Part shown: positions 1-14,700 of the stretch, in pieces
Layout of the letters: every line of letters starts with the position of its first letter
How positions within the stretch are numbered: the stretch's first letter is position 1
Source of the DNA: Trebouxia sp. TZW2008
Lineage: Eukaryota; Chlorophyta; Trebouxiophyceae; Trebouxiales; Trebouxiaceae
Direction: 5' to 3'
Length of the DNA stretch: 64,000 nucleotides
Assembly (NCBI GenBank): GCA_002118135.1
Contig: BDIU01000306.1
Location: 62,001-126,000, forward strand
Notes under the pieces: generated by a model
What the model was told of the DNA's origin: nothing
What the model saw: the letters and a program-made list of their open reading frames with translations, nothing else
The model's database searches: none
Position numbers and translations under genes: made by a program

Positions 1-420
1 GTTGCATCTGTTGTAGCAGTCTGCTACGCATCAGTGCTGTGTGCGAGGCTTCTGTTGCCTCCTGCCCATATGCTGGCGATGTCATGGACAAAGGCAGCCT
101 CCCTTCACATAAGCAAACAGTCACTCAGCAAGATTCAGATTTCTAGCAACAAAGGGATGTGTCTCACAGGACTCCTGCTGCATGTGTTGTAGCAGCCGGT
201 TACGCCGGTTGCCTCCTGCCCATATGTTGGTGATGTCATAGACAAAGGCAGCCTCCCTGCATATAAGCAAATAATCACTTAGCAAGTTTCACTTTGTTTC
301 AGCGAGGAAAAGATGCATCTCACAGGAGTCTTGCTGCATCTGCTCTGGCATTTTGCTGCGCATGAGAGCTGTGTGCGAGGCCTCAGTTGCCTCCTGCCCA
401 TATGCTGGAAAACAAAGGCA
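1..420. repeat. Three degenerate tandem copies of an exon-like unit
   Basis: Near-identical blocks start at about 1, 180 and 330. Each reads on the minus strand as an exon-like stretch beginning AYGQEATEASHTALMRS. The copy near 180 has an internal deletion that removes part of this peptide and shifts the frame, while the copies near 1 and 330 keep it. They sit at the far 3' side of the large minus-strand gene. I read them as duplicated exons of that gene, at least one of them decayed. Which copies are spliced into mRNA cannot be told from sequence. Confidence 0.6.
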
Positions 421-2811
421 GCCGCCCTGCATGTCACCTTTCTTTCACGCATGCATCATGAAGCAGTCAACATGCAGGCATGGACCGATCAAAGAGAAGG
501 CATCAATAAGTCATGCATTACTCACCAACCAGTCATCAATCAGTTGCCAGCCAGCCAGCAGTCAGTGATCAATCAATTGTGAGTACTCAGTGAGTAATGA
601 AGCAGTCATCAGTCATGCAAAGCTACACTGCAATTGTCCTGCCTGGCATGTGCAACAAGGAGCGCGCCACAAGGCAGTACTAGATCACCGATTCTCGTGC
701 AGTAATTGCTCCCAGATGCTTTCTTGGTAATCAAAGTCGTCTTCATGAACAGAAATGATTGCAGTACCTGGGGAGATGGCTTGCACAGCAGCAGAGACGG
801 CATTGGAGCCTTGCTGAGCCACAGTGACATGAAACAGACAACACCACACATTGAGACACAGTCTACTAAAGACAAACACATATTGTGAAGTGGCAGTAGC
901 CGCTGTCAGAATCAAACAATCACCTGGGGAGATGGCTTGCACAGCAGCAGAGACTGCATTGGAGACCTGCTGAGCCACCGAGCTGGCAGCTGTTGTGATG
1001 CGCCGGGATGCCTCCGGGCTCATGCACTCCTCTATCTCTTCTTCCTCAGCAGACCCATCAAATCTGCGTCAACAGGTTGCTTGAGTGTTGTTTCAGGATG
1101 TATTGTGGATGGAGTCACAGCCTATACTGGTACTGTGGTGATGCAGCGGGACGCCTCTTGGCTCATGCACTCCTCTACCTCTTCCTGCACATACAACACG
1201 CCAGGCCTGCATTGACAGGGGTTTCATCATCATGAGCATCATGACTTAGCCTTTGCCTGCCATTTGTCATGCTTCCTTGCTGACGGATTCACAGCTCATG
1301 CTGCGGTAATGGTCTTGTCTCAAGCTTGCAACTGTCATTTGCTGCTCATATGAGACAGCATTTTTAGATTATGTGAAGAAGTGCTGAAGCCAGCCAATCA
1401 ATCAGGGACATCTGAGCGCACACATGCAGGAGAGGCAGTCCACACCTTGGCCAGCAGCATCCCTGGTCTTCAGTGTACGCCCCAGGGCGCCTGGAACCTG
1501 GTCGGGCTGAGCTGAACAGAGGCTGCTCACCCCTAGGGGATGATGCGTTGGTGTATCTGTTGTGCAGTCCTCTGTCTGATGCCTCAGCCTTGACTGTGCC
1601 TGCTACAAAATCCAGAATGAAGTTCAGACAACTTGGAGTTCGCCTTGCTGTGTTGAAATGAAACAAGAGAGCATTGAATCGTTCAACGGGCATGCTATCG
1701 GCAATTACAATAACAGACTTATGAGAAATTGCAAGGAAATGTAGTGTCAGGAAAGTGTGTGCAGTCAGCTGTCATGACAAGCAGCCTCTTAGTCCCAAAA
1801 GCAGCACTGCAATTTTTGCGGTGTCCCACAATAGTTGGCATCATATGATCAATGCGCAATGCATGACCAAGTGATACGGACCTGACACAGGCACTGAGAG
1901 TCTGTCAGCAGCAGCAGCAGCAGCAGCTGCAGCAGAACTCTGTTCCTCTTCGTCTCCCATAGCAGCCAGCTTCTGTTGACTCATGCTGGTCAGATTTTCC
2001 AGGGCAAGCATCAGAGCCTGCATGGGTCCCAGGGCAGTTGCCTGCGGCCCTGCCTCAGGTGCTAGGGCTGTATTTTGCAGCCCTACAGAGCCTGTTCCTG
2101 CCCTCAGTGGCAGTGAAGGAGGGCTATATTCAAGGGCTGTGCCTGGCAGCCCTGGTGCTGATGATTGGCAGTCTAGGTCTGGGGCCATGGGGCCCAGCCC
2201 CGCCCTGTCAGCTGCCTGCTGAGCTTGTGACAGTTGCAGTGAACCATGCTGATCTAGAATAGCAGAAGCAGTGACAGCACTCAATGCTTGCTGTACCCCT
2301 TGACTTGCCCAGCTTTCCGACCAGTCAGTTGCTTCAGCAAAGGGAGGCTGCAGCACCGTTGCTGGCTGGTGAATGGGCTGCTTCACCTGCCTGGATGCTT
2401 GACTGGTCACCACAGGGGTGGAGCATTGCATAGTTGCTGGAGACTGTGCACTGCGCTGCTGCTGGGTATGCACTTGCCTGTTGGTATGGTAAGTCACAGC
2501 AGGTGTGGCAAATTGCACAGACGCTGAAGGCTGTGCAGTGTTGTGCTGCTGTGTATGCACTTGCCTGCCTGTATGGTCAGTAACCATAGCTGTGGTAGAC
2601 TGCATACTTGCTGGACCACGTGCGCAGTGATGCTGCTGGGGGTGTGCTTGCACATCTGACTGTGGCTGTGCTTGAGCTGTCCTGTGCATTACTGTATCAG
2701 CTGTCTGTCCTGACTGTGCCTTTGCAAAGCGACGCCGAGACTGTGAGGCTTCAGCTCTGTCCAGACTGACATGGTGTCTGTCATGATGTCTGTGCAAGAC
2801 CTGAGCTGTGG

Positions 2812-2845
<34 letters not shown>

Positions 2846-5800
2846 GTGATGACGCTGCAGAGGTGCATGCTTGCTCTTACGTGTGCCTGTCACACACTCA
2901 GATGGGCTGCTATCTCTCAAGGTATGTCTTGAGGTACGAGTAGCATCAACCGTTCTCACACGCTGCTGATGCTGCTGCTGCTGTTTGCTGTCAAATCTGT
3001 CATGCTTGCTGTGTGCATGCGCATCAACATCAGCAGCAGCAGTTTCATTAGCATGCTGCTTCTTCTCGCTGTGCCTGCTCAGGTGCCCATTCAGCCTGCC
3101 TTGCTTGTTTTCTTGGAACTCAGAGACCTTGCTTGACAATTCCTCTTCTTCTTCTTGCTGAGTCTGCTGACTCAGTTTGGTGCTGAGCCCCTGTCTTGCC
3201 CGCCTGGCTGGGGGTTTTGGAGCAGCCCTAGAGTGCTTGCCAGGGCTTTTTGAAGCAGCCCTGGGATGCTGATGGTGACTACCATTGGCCTGACCCCAGG
3301 CTTGGGCCCCCTTGTCATGAGTGGGGTGGAGGGAGGGGCGTGGGGATGCTGGCTCAGAGGTGACTATTTCTTGCCTGCTGTTGTAGTCTTCTTCTTCTAG
3401 GGCTGACAGCTGCCATGAGCTGGAAGATGCCACTGTGATGTCTGTCCTGCTGTGCGTCACGTCTGTGACATCTGAGTTGTGTTCAGACTCAGATGCCTGT
3501 GAGACACTACTCAGCTGTCTCACATGTCCATGCTTTCCACCACGCTGCTTGTGTTTGCCTAAACACACAGTGTGACGTTCAGTGAAAGCTTCTGGCTTTG
3601 GCTGTACTTTGTCTTGCCTTCAAGCCTCTGATGCGCGCATGCAAGTTTGCAAAATGCAGTGTGCATTGCTCAGCTGCCTCACATGTCCATGCTTACCACG
3701 ATGCTCTTTGTGTTCGCCTAAACATACAGTGTGATAGTCAGTAACAGCTTCTGACTTTGGCTGTACTTCGTCTTGCATTCAGAGCTCTGATGCATTCATG
3801 CAAATGTGCGAAATGCAGTGTGCAATGCTTGAGCTCTGCTTTGTGCTGGCACGCTTGTAGAACATAGCATGGACTGTCAGCCTGCGTGTGTAGGGCTGTT
3901 GAAAGCCGCCTGGGCAATTGCAATTATTGCGTAACTCTACATGCACATGCAAAGCATTTAGGAGCATTATAAAGTGTTGTGTTCTTACTTGAGCCTTTAC
4001 AAAGAACAGCCTCTGGCTTATTGCTGTCCAGTCATGATCAATGTCTGACACTATTATGGGACTAACCCTGCAAACGTCGAGCTTCTTCAGCCCCCTTCAG
4101 CTGCTTCTGGCCCTGCCCCTTGACCTGGCCCTGCCCTTGAATCTGGCCCTGCCCCTTCATCTTGCCCTGCTTGGCTGGCAGCTGCCGGGTCTGTGCATCC
4201 GTGTGTCTGAGGTCATAGGGAGGAGGGCAGTCAAGAGGCATACTGACACGCACCTGGATGCCTGGCAGCAAAGGTAGCTGCATGCTACACCCTGACGCAC
4301 AGACAGACAGAATAAGTGTGCAACTGACAGAGTACAGGCACTTGACCATCAAAACATCAGACATCCCGATTTTGATGCTCAAGGCAAGCCTGTCTTGCGA
4401 GACAGGACTTGTGACACACACACCTAGCAATGTATGTTAGAAAGTGTAATGATTGCATTATCATCAGTACGTGTAGCATGACTGCTGACCCCCGATTCCT
4501 CGACAATGATCCGCTGAGCGCTAGATCAAGCCTGCAGCCGTAGGTCACAAGCTGATAGCCTGCAACTGCATGCATGGTTCGTGTTGCACTTCAAACTCCA
4601 AAGGCAAGCTTTCGTACATTATGCGTGCAGGTGCTGCCAATCCTGGCCACACGTGGCCAACATCTTGCTTTGATTAGGAAGTTACACAAATCCTTCACTG
4701 GTCAGGGAAGGTACACAGGCTGCAGAGTTCAGGGTTTCAGGGTAGATTCTGGCGTTGTGCATGGTTCAGTCAGAAATTTGGACAGGTAGTCATGCTGAGT
4801 TCTGAACAAAGGCCTACCTGCATCATATGCTGCAGACGCTCCATGCTGTGTCAGCACCATCTTTGGACTTGCGTCTGCTCGCTGTTGCAAGCCAACAGCA
4901 GCATCTGCTGCACAAGCAACTGCCATCTGACCCATGCTCTTGGAGTGTTCCTGCCCATCAGGACCAGACCCATTATATCTTATGTTGCCATAGCTGGCAT
5001 CTGTGCGAAGGCGTTGTCTGTGATGCAGGCTGTCTTGGTCACTAAGAGTTGCCAGAGAGAAGTCAGCAATGCTGTTGAACTTGCTAAGACTGTCTGAGGA
5101 GTCGTCCGAGTCTGAGTCTGATTGCTGCAGCAGCCTGCTGATTGGTCGCCACTGGCGTTTTAAACGCAGCAGCCCAGCGTGCCCAGCATGCCCAGCGCGC
5201 AGAGCATGTGCCTTGCGCTGTGTAGCATGGTTAGCCCTGTCTGTAGCCATGTGGCCAGCAGCTTGAGCATGTGTCAAGCTTGCATCATGGAGGGAGTGAT
5301 GTTTAGCATCTGAAGGTGGGTGGGTCTGATGCACAGCAGCTTTGCCATGGCTTCTTGCTGCCGTTGGTGGTGTGGCTGTGCGAGGCTCACAAGGATTCTG
5401 AGGTTCAGCAACAAAGGCAGCCAGTGAGGGATCCTGCAAACACTTCCTCCTCACTCACATAACATGCTTTGACAATCCTTTTGACTTGATTGCCAATGCA
5501 CGCATGGCACTAGTGAAACCTCAGTTCAGGTGCAGCAACAGGTTGTCAGATGTGTTGTCGCATACGCTGCTGCAGCGCTGCTCGATGGCACTTGGTAGCT
5601 ACTGCATGCGTGCACAATGCCTGCTGTGTGCATGCACCTTGCCCAAAGCAGGCAGCGCTGAAGTCACACGCTTTGCTGAGCACTGCACGGTACAAAGCAT
5701 GCAAGATGTGCAGCAGGAGACGTTTCTACATCACCCACCTGCGCATGTCCAATCTCTTCAGACGCATGCCTGTATGCCACTGCATCTGGCACCCCTGCCA

Positions 5801-8749
5801 TTGCTGGGCTCAGACCCCTTAACCCCTTGCCAGGGGGCCCTGACTGCTGCGCCGGCGAGACCTCCGCACATGCATGTTGCTGGTACTGACTTTTGAAAGC
5901 AGCACTGACATGCTGTGCTTCGCTCACTGCTGGTGGTAGTGGTAGCGCTTCTGCTGGTGTTGCTGCTGCTGGTGCTGCTACTGTTGCCGGTGATGGTGCT
6001 GTTGCTGCAGCTGCTTGCATGCTGTGCATCAGGCTTAACAGTTGCCTGACTTCTGTCAGGGACAGACCAGCAAGGCCTCGCATAGACTCCTGGTCAGCCC
6101 CTTCTACAGCAGCAGCATCAGCAGGGTGCAATGCGTCGTCAATTGTCGACTCACGCTTCTCGCCTGCCTGTGATAGGGCTCCTGGCAAAGCTGCAGCTGA
6201 GTGACTTGGAGCGACATCCTTGTTCTGTGGGCAAGGGAGGGATGACTGAAGCAAGACAGACTTGACAGCTGATAGCTGACCAAACTCTGCAGACTGTGCA
6301 TGGGACTGCTGCTGCTGCTGCTGCTGCTGTGGCCGTTGCTGCACTGCGCTGGGTGCGGTTTGCAGAAGCCGGCGCAGCACCTGACCAGCGTCAGCACTGT
6401 GCAATGCAGCTGGAGTTGCAGATCCCGGCTGAGCTGCATTGTAACCTGTCTCTGCCATGTGCTGTTGTGACATTCCTTGCTGTGACAGCAGTTGCTGCAA
6501 CAGTTCCAGCTGCTGCTGCTGCTGCTGCTGCAGAGGCGTCAGTCCAAGCATTTCTTGGTTCAACAGCTGCGGCTGTGGCTTGGCCTGCCTGCCTGTGTGA
6601 CTCAGGGATGAAGAGCTGCTGTTCACACTGACTGGAGCCACAGCTGCAGAGCCGGAGTCTACCACTGCAAATGCATCTGCGACCGGCAGTGCTGCAGGCA
6701 AAGCTGCATGTGCCTCCTGCGATGTCACACCTGCTGATTCTGCTGAGACATCCTCAGCAGGTAGTGCTGCAGCCTGGTTGATTGCATCTGATGCTGGCTC
6801 ATCCACTGTCATCACAGCTGCAAAGCCTGCTGTTGCACTTTCAACAGGTGGTGACGCAGTCCTGTTGAGTGCACCCAACATATGCTCAGACCCAACTTGC
6901 AGGCTTGTAAATGCTGCAGTGGGCTCGTCATGTTGCGCTGCATCTGCTTCATAGGATGTTGTTACAGGCAGTGCTTGCATGCTGGTCATTGCTGGGGCCA
7001 CAGACATTGCATCTGTGGCTGCTTCCTCCAAGGTGGTCTGTGCTGAACCCTGCGAAGCAGACATGTTGGTGTGTAGAACTTGCAAGATACTGGAACGTTG
7101 TCGTGAATGCACTACTTCTTGAGTGGACTGCTTCAGACTGTTCAGACTGCTTCAGACTGTTTCGGACTGCTTCAGGCTGTTTCAGACTGCTTCAGGCTGT
7201 TTCAGACTGCTTCAGTTTGCTTCAGACTGTTCCGGACTGCTTCAGACTGCTTCAGACTGCTTCAGACTGTTTCAGACTGCTTCGGACTGTTTCATACTGT
7301 TTTGGACTGCTTCAGAATGTTTCAGACTGCTTCAGACTGCTTCATACTGTTTCAGACTGTTCAGACTGCTTCAGACTGCTTCAGACTCTAATGGGCATGT
7401 TTGGCACCAGCTGACCAGTTGAAACGTTCAGCCCGTTAAGAAGGGCTCTTTGGAGCGACGCAGGTCCAAGCTGTAGCAGAAATGTGACATGAGCTTGTTG
7501 CTGCAACGATAACATAGAGGTGGCATTGTGTTCTTGGCAACATGTCCAGCCTGTGCAAGCAGCGATGACCCAAAACATTTGTCACGTCAGCTGAGTGCAG
7601 CAAGCAGCATGCTTTCCAGCAAGCACATGCCGCTGGTATCTTTTTCAGGTAGACACTTTTAACATCACCTTGATTACTGCCTGTGCATTATCGCTCGTGA
7701 CCGACAGCGGCAGCGCAGCAGACAGCACAGACAGCTTCACTGCAATCTCAACTGCAGACACCCTCAGATCCACTCAACTCACCAGCTGAGGCGTACATTC
7801 GCTCGCGATTTACGTCACAGGGCACAAACAAGCACATGCCGTCAGCAACATCAAGTACATGCATAGCAACTCAACATCGTATGCCATCATAACGCAAGTC
7901 CTACCGGCTGCATCAGTGATTCATCCTCTGCTTGTCTTTGAGCAGCAACTGGACTGCTTTGTTGCTGCAGCCATACCTCCATGCCTACTGAGGCACCTTG
8001 TTCTCCAGAGGACTGCAATGCCATGCTGACTCCACGAACCAGCTTAAGCCGCTGTGAGGGAAAATCTGATTCTGCCAACAGTGCTGCAGTGCTTGCTGTT
8101 GCATTCTGGGGCATCTGTGCATCCTCTGCTTGCCTTGATGCAGGATCTGGGTTGTGTTGCTGCAGGCTAGCATGGCGGGGAGACTTGGGCAAATGCCATG
8201 TGTTCTGATGCCTCAGTGAGGTTGATGCCTGCTGGTCACTGCTCCAGGGTGAGTCTGCCACTGGTGCACTGCTCCAGGGTGAGCTTGCCACCTGTGCATT
8301 GCTCCAGGGTGAGTCTGTTGCCTGAGCACTGCTCCAGGGTGAGTCTGCCAGTGCTGATGCCACAGGAGACGGCCTTGTGCCTTGCAAAATACGCATGCCT
8401 CACTGTAGCTGATTTGACTGACAACTGATCGCCTCAGCCATATGTTGCTCGTGAATTTTGGCGCTGTTTGCAGTAAATGAGTCAGCTAATGGCTGCACTA
8501 TGGAGAATATGTGCTTTAGCAGCAACTTGTGTTGGTGGTGTAGACTCTCTCTACTGGACTCGCACACCAATGACCAGCATATGTGTCAAATGTAGTGCAC
8601 AATGATACCAGGTGCAAAGCAGAATTGGTCAAAGCCAAGAGCAACATGGAATGTCCTACCTCTGTAGGAGCGCGCTGTTGCTCAATCTCTGCTCCTCTCA
8701 GCTGTGCATCAGCAGTGGCATCAGACACTGACGTAGAAGCAGCAGCAGT

Positions 8750-8780
<31 letters not shown>

Positions 8781-11700
8781 GCAGCACCATCAATACTCGC
8801 ATCGGCTGCAATAGAAGCAGCAGCCTCAACAAGGCCAGTAGTAGCAGCATCGGTAGCAGCAGTAGTCAGAATGGATGGTCTGAATCTGCGCGGCTGCACA
8901 GACACAGCTGAGAACAGCAAGCTGTTGTGGTCACTGCTTCTGCGCATTTGCAGACCATCAAACTGCTGCCTGGCATCGCTGTATTGCAGGCTGGTTTGAG
9001 TCAACTCAGACTGAAAGCCTGGTTGCCTGTCGCTTTGCTCACTGTGTCTGGTGCTGATGAGGAAAGAGGATGCTCTGGGCTGCTGCCGCCTGGCGCCACC
9101 TGATGACAAAGCTTTGTCATCACAGCCACTGCTCAGGAAGCTGTTATGTGAAGCTGATGACAGGGTTTTGTCATTTTGCCCACTGCTCAGGAAGCTGCTG
9201 TGCAAAGCTGGCTCAGGCATATTGGCGTTGAAACTTGACAGCTGCAGGCTTGCTCCAGGGTTTGTTCTGCTGGCAGAGAGACCACCGGCAATGCTTTCCT
9301 TGACAGGTTGCAAGTCAAACAGACCCTGAAGTGACTGGGAGGGGTGGGTCTTGACAGGGAACTTGGACCAGCTCAGAGGCTTCACTGGCTGTGGCAGAAG
9401 TGAACTGTATTGGCGCCAATCAAAATTTGCCGCACTGGGGCTTTCTGAGATGGCCTGGGCCTGTTGCAGACTGACCTGGGACTGTATGTCACTGCCCTGA
9501 AGCTGCTGCCATGCGCCTTGTGACTCATTAACACTATGCTGCACCTCTTGCAAGCCAGCGCTGTGCCTGCCAACATGCAACAGGTCCTGTGTCATTGCCA
9601 TTTGGCTCTTCTCCCTTCTTGTGAAAAGATCATCATCCCTCCCATGCCTTAAACTCAAGCTGGCTGACTGAAGTTGCTCTGAGAAGCGACCAGATGTCAA
9701 GCGGCTTGTGAGGCCCTCATCTGTGAATCTACCTTGCTGAACATTGCTTAGCTGTGGCTGTTCTGAGAAGCGTCCCCTGATGAGACTATGCATGTGCTGC
9801 CTCTGTGTCAATGTCTCGCTGTAAGGTATGCTGCTCAAATGCAGTTGCTGCTGCTGTAGAACATGGCCTGCATATATGCCATCCAGGTGAGCTGCGTTTG
9901 TGGATGCTTCTTGTCCTGCACTGCTGAGCTGCTGCTGCTGTAGAGTGGTGCCTGCGTCTAAGCCATTTGACTGACCGCCTTCCATGAAAGCTCCCTGTCC
10001 TCCACTGCTTAGCTCAGGCTGCTGCGACATATGCTGTACAATGGGAGTGCTTGTCTGAAGCTGGCCTGTGAGGTCGTCCTGCTGACCTGCGGATGCTTCA
10101 AGTGTAGCCAAGCCAGAAGAGGGCTGTTTGGAGAAGCGCTCTGAAGCTGAGGCGGGTCTCAGCGTATGCAAACCAGAAGAGGGCTGCTCTGAGATCCGCT
10201 CCAAAGCTGAGGCTGGTCTCAGTGTGTTCAAACTAGAAGAGGGCTGTTCTGTGAAGCGGCCCAGCGCTGAGGCTGGTCTGAGTGCGTTCAAGCCAGAAGA
10301 GGGCTGTTCTGTGAAACGCTTTGAAGCTGAGACTGGCCTAACCCATTCCAAGCCAGAAAAGGACTGGTTTGTGGAACGCCCCAGCGCTGGTCTGACTGTC
10401 TCTAAGGAAGTGGGCTGTTCTGAGACCCTGCTCCCAAGACTTGACTGGGGCTGTTCTGTGAAGCGCTCTAAAGCCAATGCTGGTGCTGGTGTGTCCAAGG
10501 CAAACGTGGGCTGTTCTGCGAAATGCCCCAAATCTGAGTCTGATCTGACTGTCTCTAAGCTGAAAATGGGCTGTCCTGTGAACCGACTTGAGACCGGTCT
10601 GAGTGTATCTAAACCAGGAAAGGGTTGTTCTGTAGAACGTCCCAAAGCTGAGGCTGGTCCAACTGTCTCTGTAGGCTGTTCTACAGCCTTGCTTGCATGA
10701 CTTGACTGCGGCTGTTCTGTGAAGCGCCTGGAAGCTGGGGCTGGACTGACTATCTCTGAGCCAGATGTGGGCTGTTCTCTGGCTAGCTTAGTTGCGGAGG
10801 CTGACCTAAGACTTTCCAAGCCAGAAAAGGGCTGATGTGTGCACCTTGCCAATGCTGGTCTGATTGTTCGTAAGGGAGCGGGCTGTTCTGTGGCCCTGCT
10901 TCCTTGACTTGACTGGAGCTGTTCGGTAAAGCGTCTTGAAGCTGAGGTTGGTCTGACCATCTCTGAGCTGGAAGAAGGCTGTACAGTGGCCCTACTCAGC
11001 AGCCTAGACACACTGCCAGGGTGCCAAGGGTGATTCAGCCTGCAAATTGTTGCATTCAGAGAGCCTGAAGGGGCAGCAGAAGGGGCAGGAGCAGGGGACC
11101 AGCCTCTAAGTGCCCTCGGCCCCTGCAGCAGTTGAAAGGCAGTCAAATCACTGAAGACCCACTTGATGATGGCGGGGATGGACATCAGAGTCTTCAGATG
11201 ATGACAGATATCAACTCACAAGCAATGAGGTATGCAATTGACTCATGGCACAGCCAAGGCAAACAGCAATGCAATAATGCAAGTCAGAGTTTGCCAGATC
11301 AGACGCCTGCCTCACAACAACACCCTTTGAGACAAGAAGCATGCTCTGCTTCATACACGCAAGACTTGCTCAGCTGTGCAGGAGCATTGGCACAACAGAC
11401 AACAAGGGGTCATGATTCATTAGCAAAGCTGAGCAAAGAAAGAAGAAAGGCGTGTTTCTGCAAGCAGGTCAAACAGCTGAGTGCAATGGCACAGCAATGT
11501 GTACTAGCCAGTGCATGACACAATGTTGCAGTGCATGGCACGATGATAGTATTAGCATAACACCACGCAATGTGATTGCTACCTCTGCAGGCATTCCAGC
11601 ATTGTCATTCTCCACGCCAGATTTCATCCCAGCCTTTGTGGGCAGCAGAAGTTGAGAGGCATGCCTTGACCTTACCTCTGGTGCTGAAGACGGTGCACCA

Positions 11701-14700
11701 GCAGTGGCACCACTTATGTGATCCAATCCAGCAGTTGCACCAACCATGTGATCCAATCCAGCAGTGGCACCAACCATGTGATCCAATCCAGCAGTGGCAC
11801 CAACCATGTGACCCAATTTGACAGTGGCGCCATCCATGTGATCCACCGCGGCAGTGGCACCATTTATATGATCCACCCCAGCAGCGGTTCTGTCCATATC
11901 TTCATGTTCAGCAGTCAGCATGCTGTTAGGCACCTGCTCACGAGCACCATGAGCATCCTGGCTAGCCACTGATGCTTCTGCACCAATCATTTGTGTGATG
12001 GCTGAAGCATCTGCGTGATCTGCAAACTGTGGCAGCAGTGACTTTAAATCACGGCTGTGCGACTCTGTTGCACCAGCTGATGACTGATGCGGCGCTGCTG
12101 CAGCATCTGGAGCTGCAGCCATAGCAGCAGCTGCCCATAGGTCTGTTCTGTCAGTATCTTCTGCAGCAGTGCTGATGCTCAACTCCTGCTGAGACGCACC
12201 ACCATAGTGAGCGCCAGTTCTGTGCAATGCTGCATTCCCTGTCGCACTGTTGTCAGCCATACTCTCAGCATTGAGTGCGAGTGCTGCTGTCCCTCTGTCT
12301 GCTGCTTCAACATCTGCCACCTGACCCAGGTCATGCTCATGGATTGTTCGACCCATTGCCACATTGTAATCAGAGCGCGTGTCCTGAGCTGACTGCAGTG
12401 GCAGTTTGCTGTCCCACATGTGAGCTCTGTCAGTGCCTACTACTGCTGCAGGTGCTGATAAGCTGCTGCGTAAAACATTGGCGCCAGTCAAGCCTGCTTC
12501 AGCTGTGTCAACAGCCCTGGTTTGCTCAGTAGCCAATAGCACCTGGCCTGAAGCAATTGCCTGATCAGCTGCTGTGCTTGTCACAGCCAAGTCATCAGCT
12601 CTGGGCTGCTCAGGAAATGCCGGTGACTGATGTTCAATGGCAGGAGCCAATGGCAGTTGGGCAGAAACAACTGCTTGATCAGCTGTTGTGCTTACTATAG
12701 CCAAGTCATCAACATTGCGTTGCACAGGAATTGCTAATGCCTGGTCAACTGCACTTGATTTGGCTAAGTCATCAGCTTCAGTCACCTCATCAGCAGTGAG
12801 CTGCTCAGCAAACGCCAGCGACAGGCGATCAATGGCGACTGCCTGCTTAGCTGTGCTTGCTTGAGGAAAGTCGTGAACTCCTGGCTGCTCAGCAAATGCT
12901 CGTGACATCTGACTTACAGTGCGCGCGTGATCAGCTTTGTTTGCTTGCTGCAAGTCATCAGCTGGCTGCTCAGCAAACGCCAATGCCTGGATAGCTGCTC
13001 TTGATTCGGCTGTGGCATCAGCTGTAGCCAAGCCACCAGCATTGGACTGCTCAGCAAACGCCAGTGACAGGTGGTCAAGGGCATCTGCCTGATCGGCTGC
13101 AGCGGCAGCAGCTGCAGAAGCTGCTCGGGCTTTCTGGGAGCCTGTTGCAATGTACTGGATGTTGGAGAGGGCTCTTTGCAATGCTAGGGCTGCTGCTGCT
13201 TTTGCACTCAGTGGCTGCTGTCCTGCTGCATCAGGATCTGCACTGTTGGCAGCTGCAAGTGCATCGGCCTCAAGCCCAAAAGCATTGTCAACATTGCTTG
13301 CTTCTATACTGCTGTCGTTGCCAGACAGAAGGGCAGTTTCATGCAGCCCTAGGGCTGCTTCAGGCAAGGGCGGTTCCGGAACAGCCCTGCTGGAGTCCAG
13401 TCTCCAAAAGGCCCTGGCCTCCCATTCTGACTCAGCATCTGTCCCAATCCCCAGATCTAGGTTCGAATTCCTGGGATTGCTGCTGAGTCTCCTAGTGAAG
13501 TCAGCTCGAGCTTCCCAGTCGGTCTGAGCGTCGAGCTCATGTACCACTGAGTCTGGCATGAAGTCTGCTGAAGGTGTGCTGATCAGTGCTGCCGGCTCTT
13601 CAACATGTGCTGCAGTTGGCTTTTGATCCTACATGCGCAGAGTCTGCTGGTGACTTTGTGATCATCAAGAGCCTCTGATTGGGTGCGATGTGTTGAAACA
13701 GAAAGCCTTCTGAAAATGTGCAGCTTCCAGCCTAAAAGATGACTTGAAGCCTTTCAGTCCAGACACTCGCGGAAGCACTGCATTATGCGCGCTGAGGGTC
13801 TGCTGTTCCTTTGCGTTGCTGCATAATCACCTCGTGCAAATACCACACAGCGCATGATGCCACTTGCTTGTGTCTGATTTTGTGTCATAGCAAATATGCA
13901 AACAGCAGGCACCGTCTGCTTGACTCACCATCATATAGTCATCATCAATGACTGGTGCAGATGTGAATCTGAGGCCAGGATCTTTCCAGGGCAGTGCTTT
14001 GACAGCTGTGGCGGGCTGAGTCACAGCTGTGGCAGGAGTGCTGACATCTGACGTATCCCCAGCTGCTCCTGCTGGGTTACTTTTTGGCTGTGGCAGAGGC
14101 CGTGGGGCCCAGCCCTTGGACCGAGCCAAAGCAGCCCTACACAAGCATTCTCTTTTTTGAAGAAACAGCCACCCTGCACGATGCCTAACAAAATATGCCT
14201 GGTCAGGCTGAACAAACTTTTGCAGGCCAGACGGTGATTGCTGCTACACGCGCAGAAAAGGATGTACGCATACTCAGTGCAGTCATGGCTTTCACAGTAC
14301 TGCATTGGAAACCTGCTGCATTTGCATTCTGACTGAGCTATGACTTCACAACCTGTTGCTGTGCCTGAAATCCTATGGTGACCACACAGGCAAGAATAGC
14401 TCACACAGCCATTTCTGAAACAGCTACAAACAAATCTGGCAAACACCACCGCCACAAAGAATTGCAACCCATACTGTGCAGACATGCCCACTTCCTCAGT
14501 AAGGCTGCAACTAGTGATACTTGAACTTTGTGACTGACACAAAGATTAATATGGCCAAACTGCTGCCCAAACTGCCGGCCAAACTCAACTTTATCGCACA
14601 GTCATGGCAGAGCAGCCTCTGCAAGCAACAGTTGTACAAAATGTCACCCCCTACCTCTCCTCGGCAGTCTTTGCCGCAGCTTTTGGCTTAGCCCTGGCTG

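Noticed and set aside
6296..6631. Plus-strand alanine-rich ORFs opposite the polyglutamine exons
   Set aside because: Mirror frames of CAG/CTG runs; the minus frame is supported by acceptor, donor and phase.
7128..7390. Possible CRISPR-like array
   Set aside because: Units are contiguous 10-11 bp without spacers and the DNA is nuclear eukaryotic.
7107..7422. Three overlapping plus-strand ORFs of 94-167 residues composed of FRLLQTASDC-like repeats
   Set aside because: They are read-through of a short-unit minisatellite that happens to lack stops; no start context, no splice support, and they lie within an intron of the minus-strand gene.
13456..13470. tRNA B-box-like GGTTCGAATTCC
   Set aside because: It has one extra base, no A-box or cloverleaf around it, and lies inside an open exon of the large gene.
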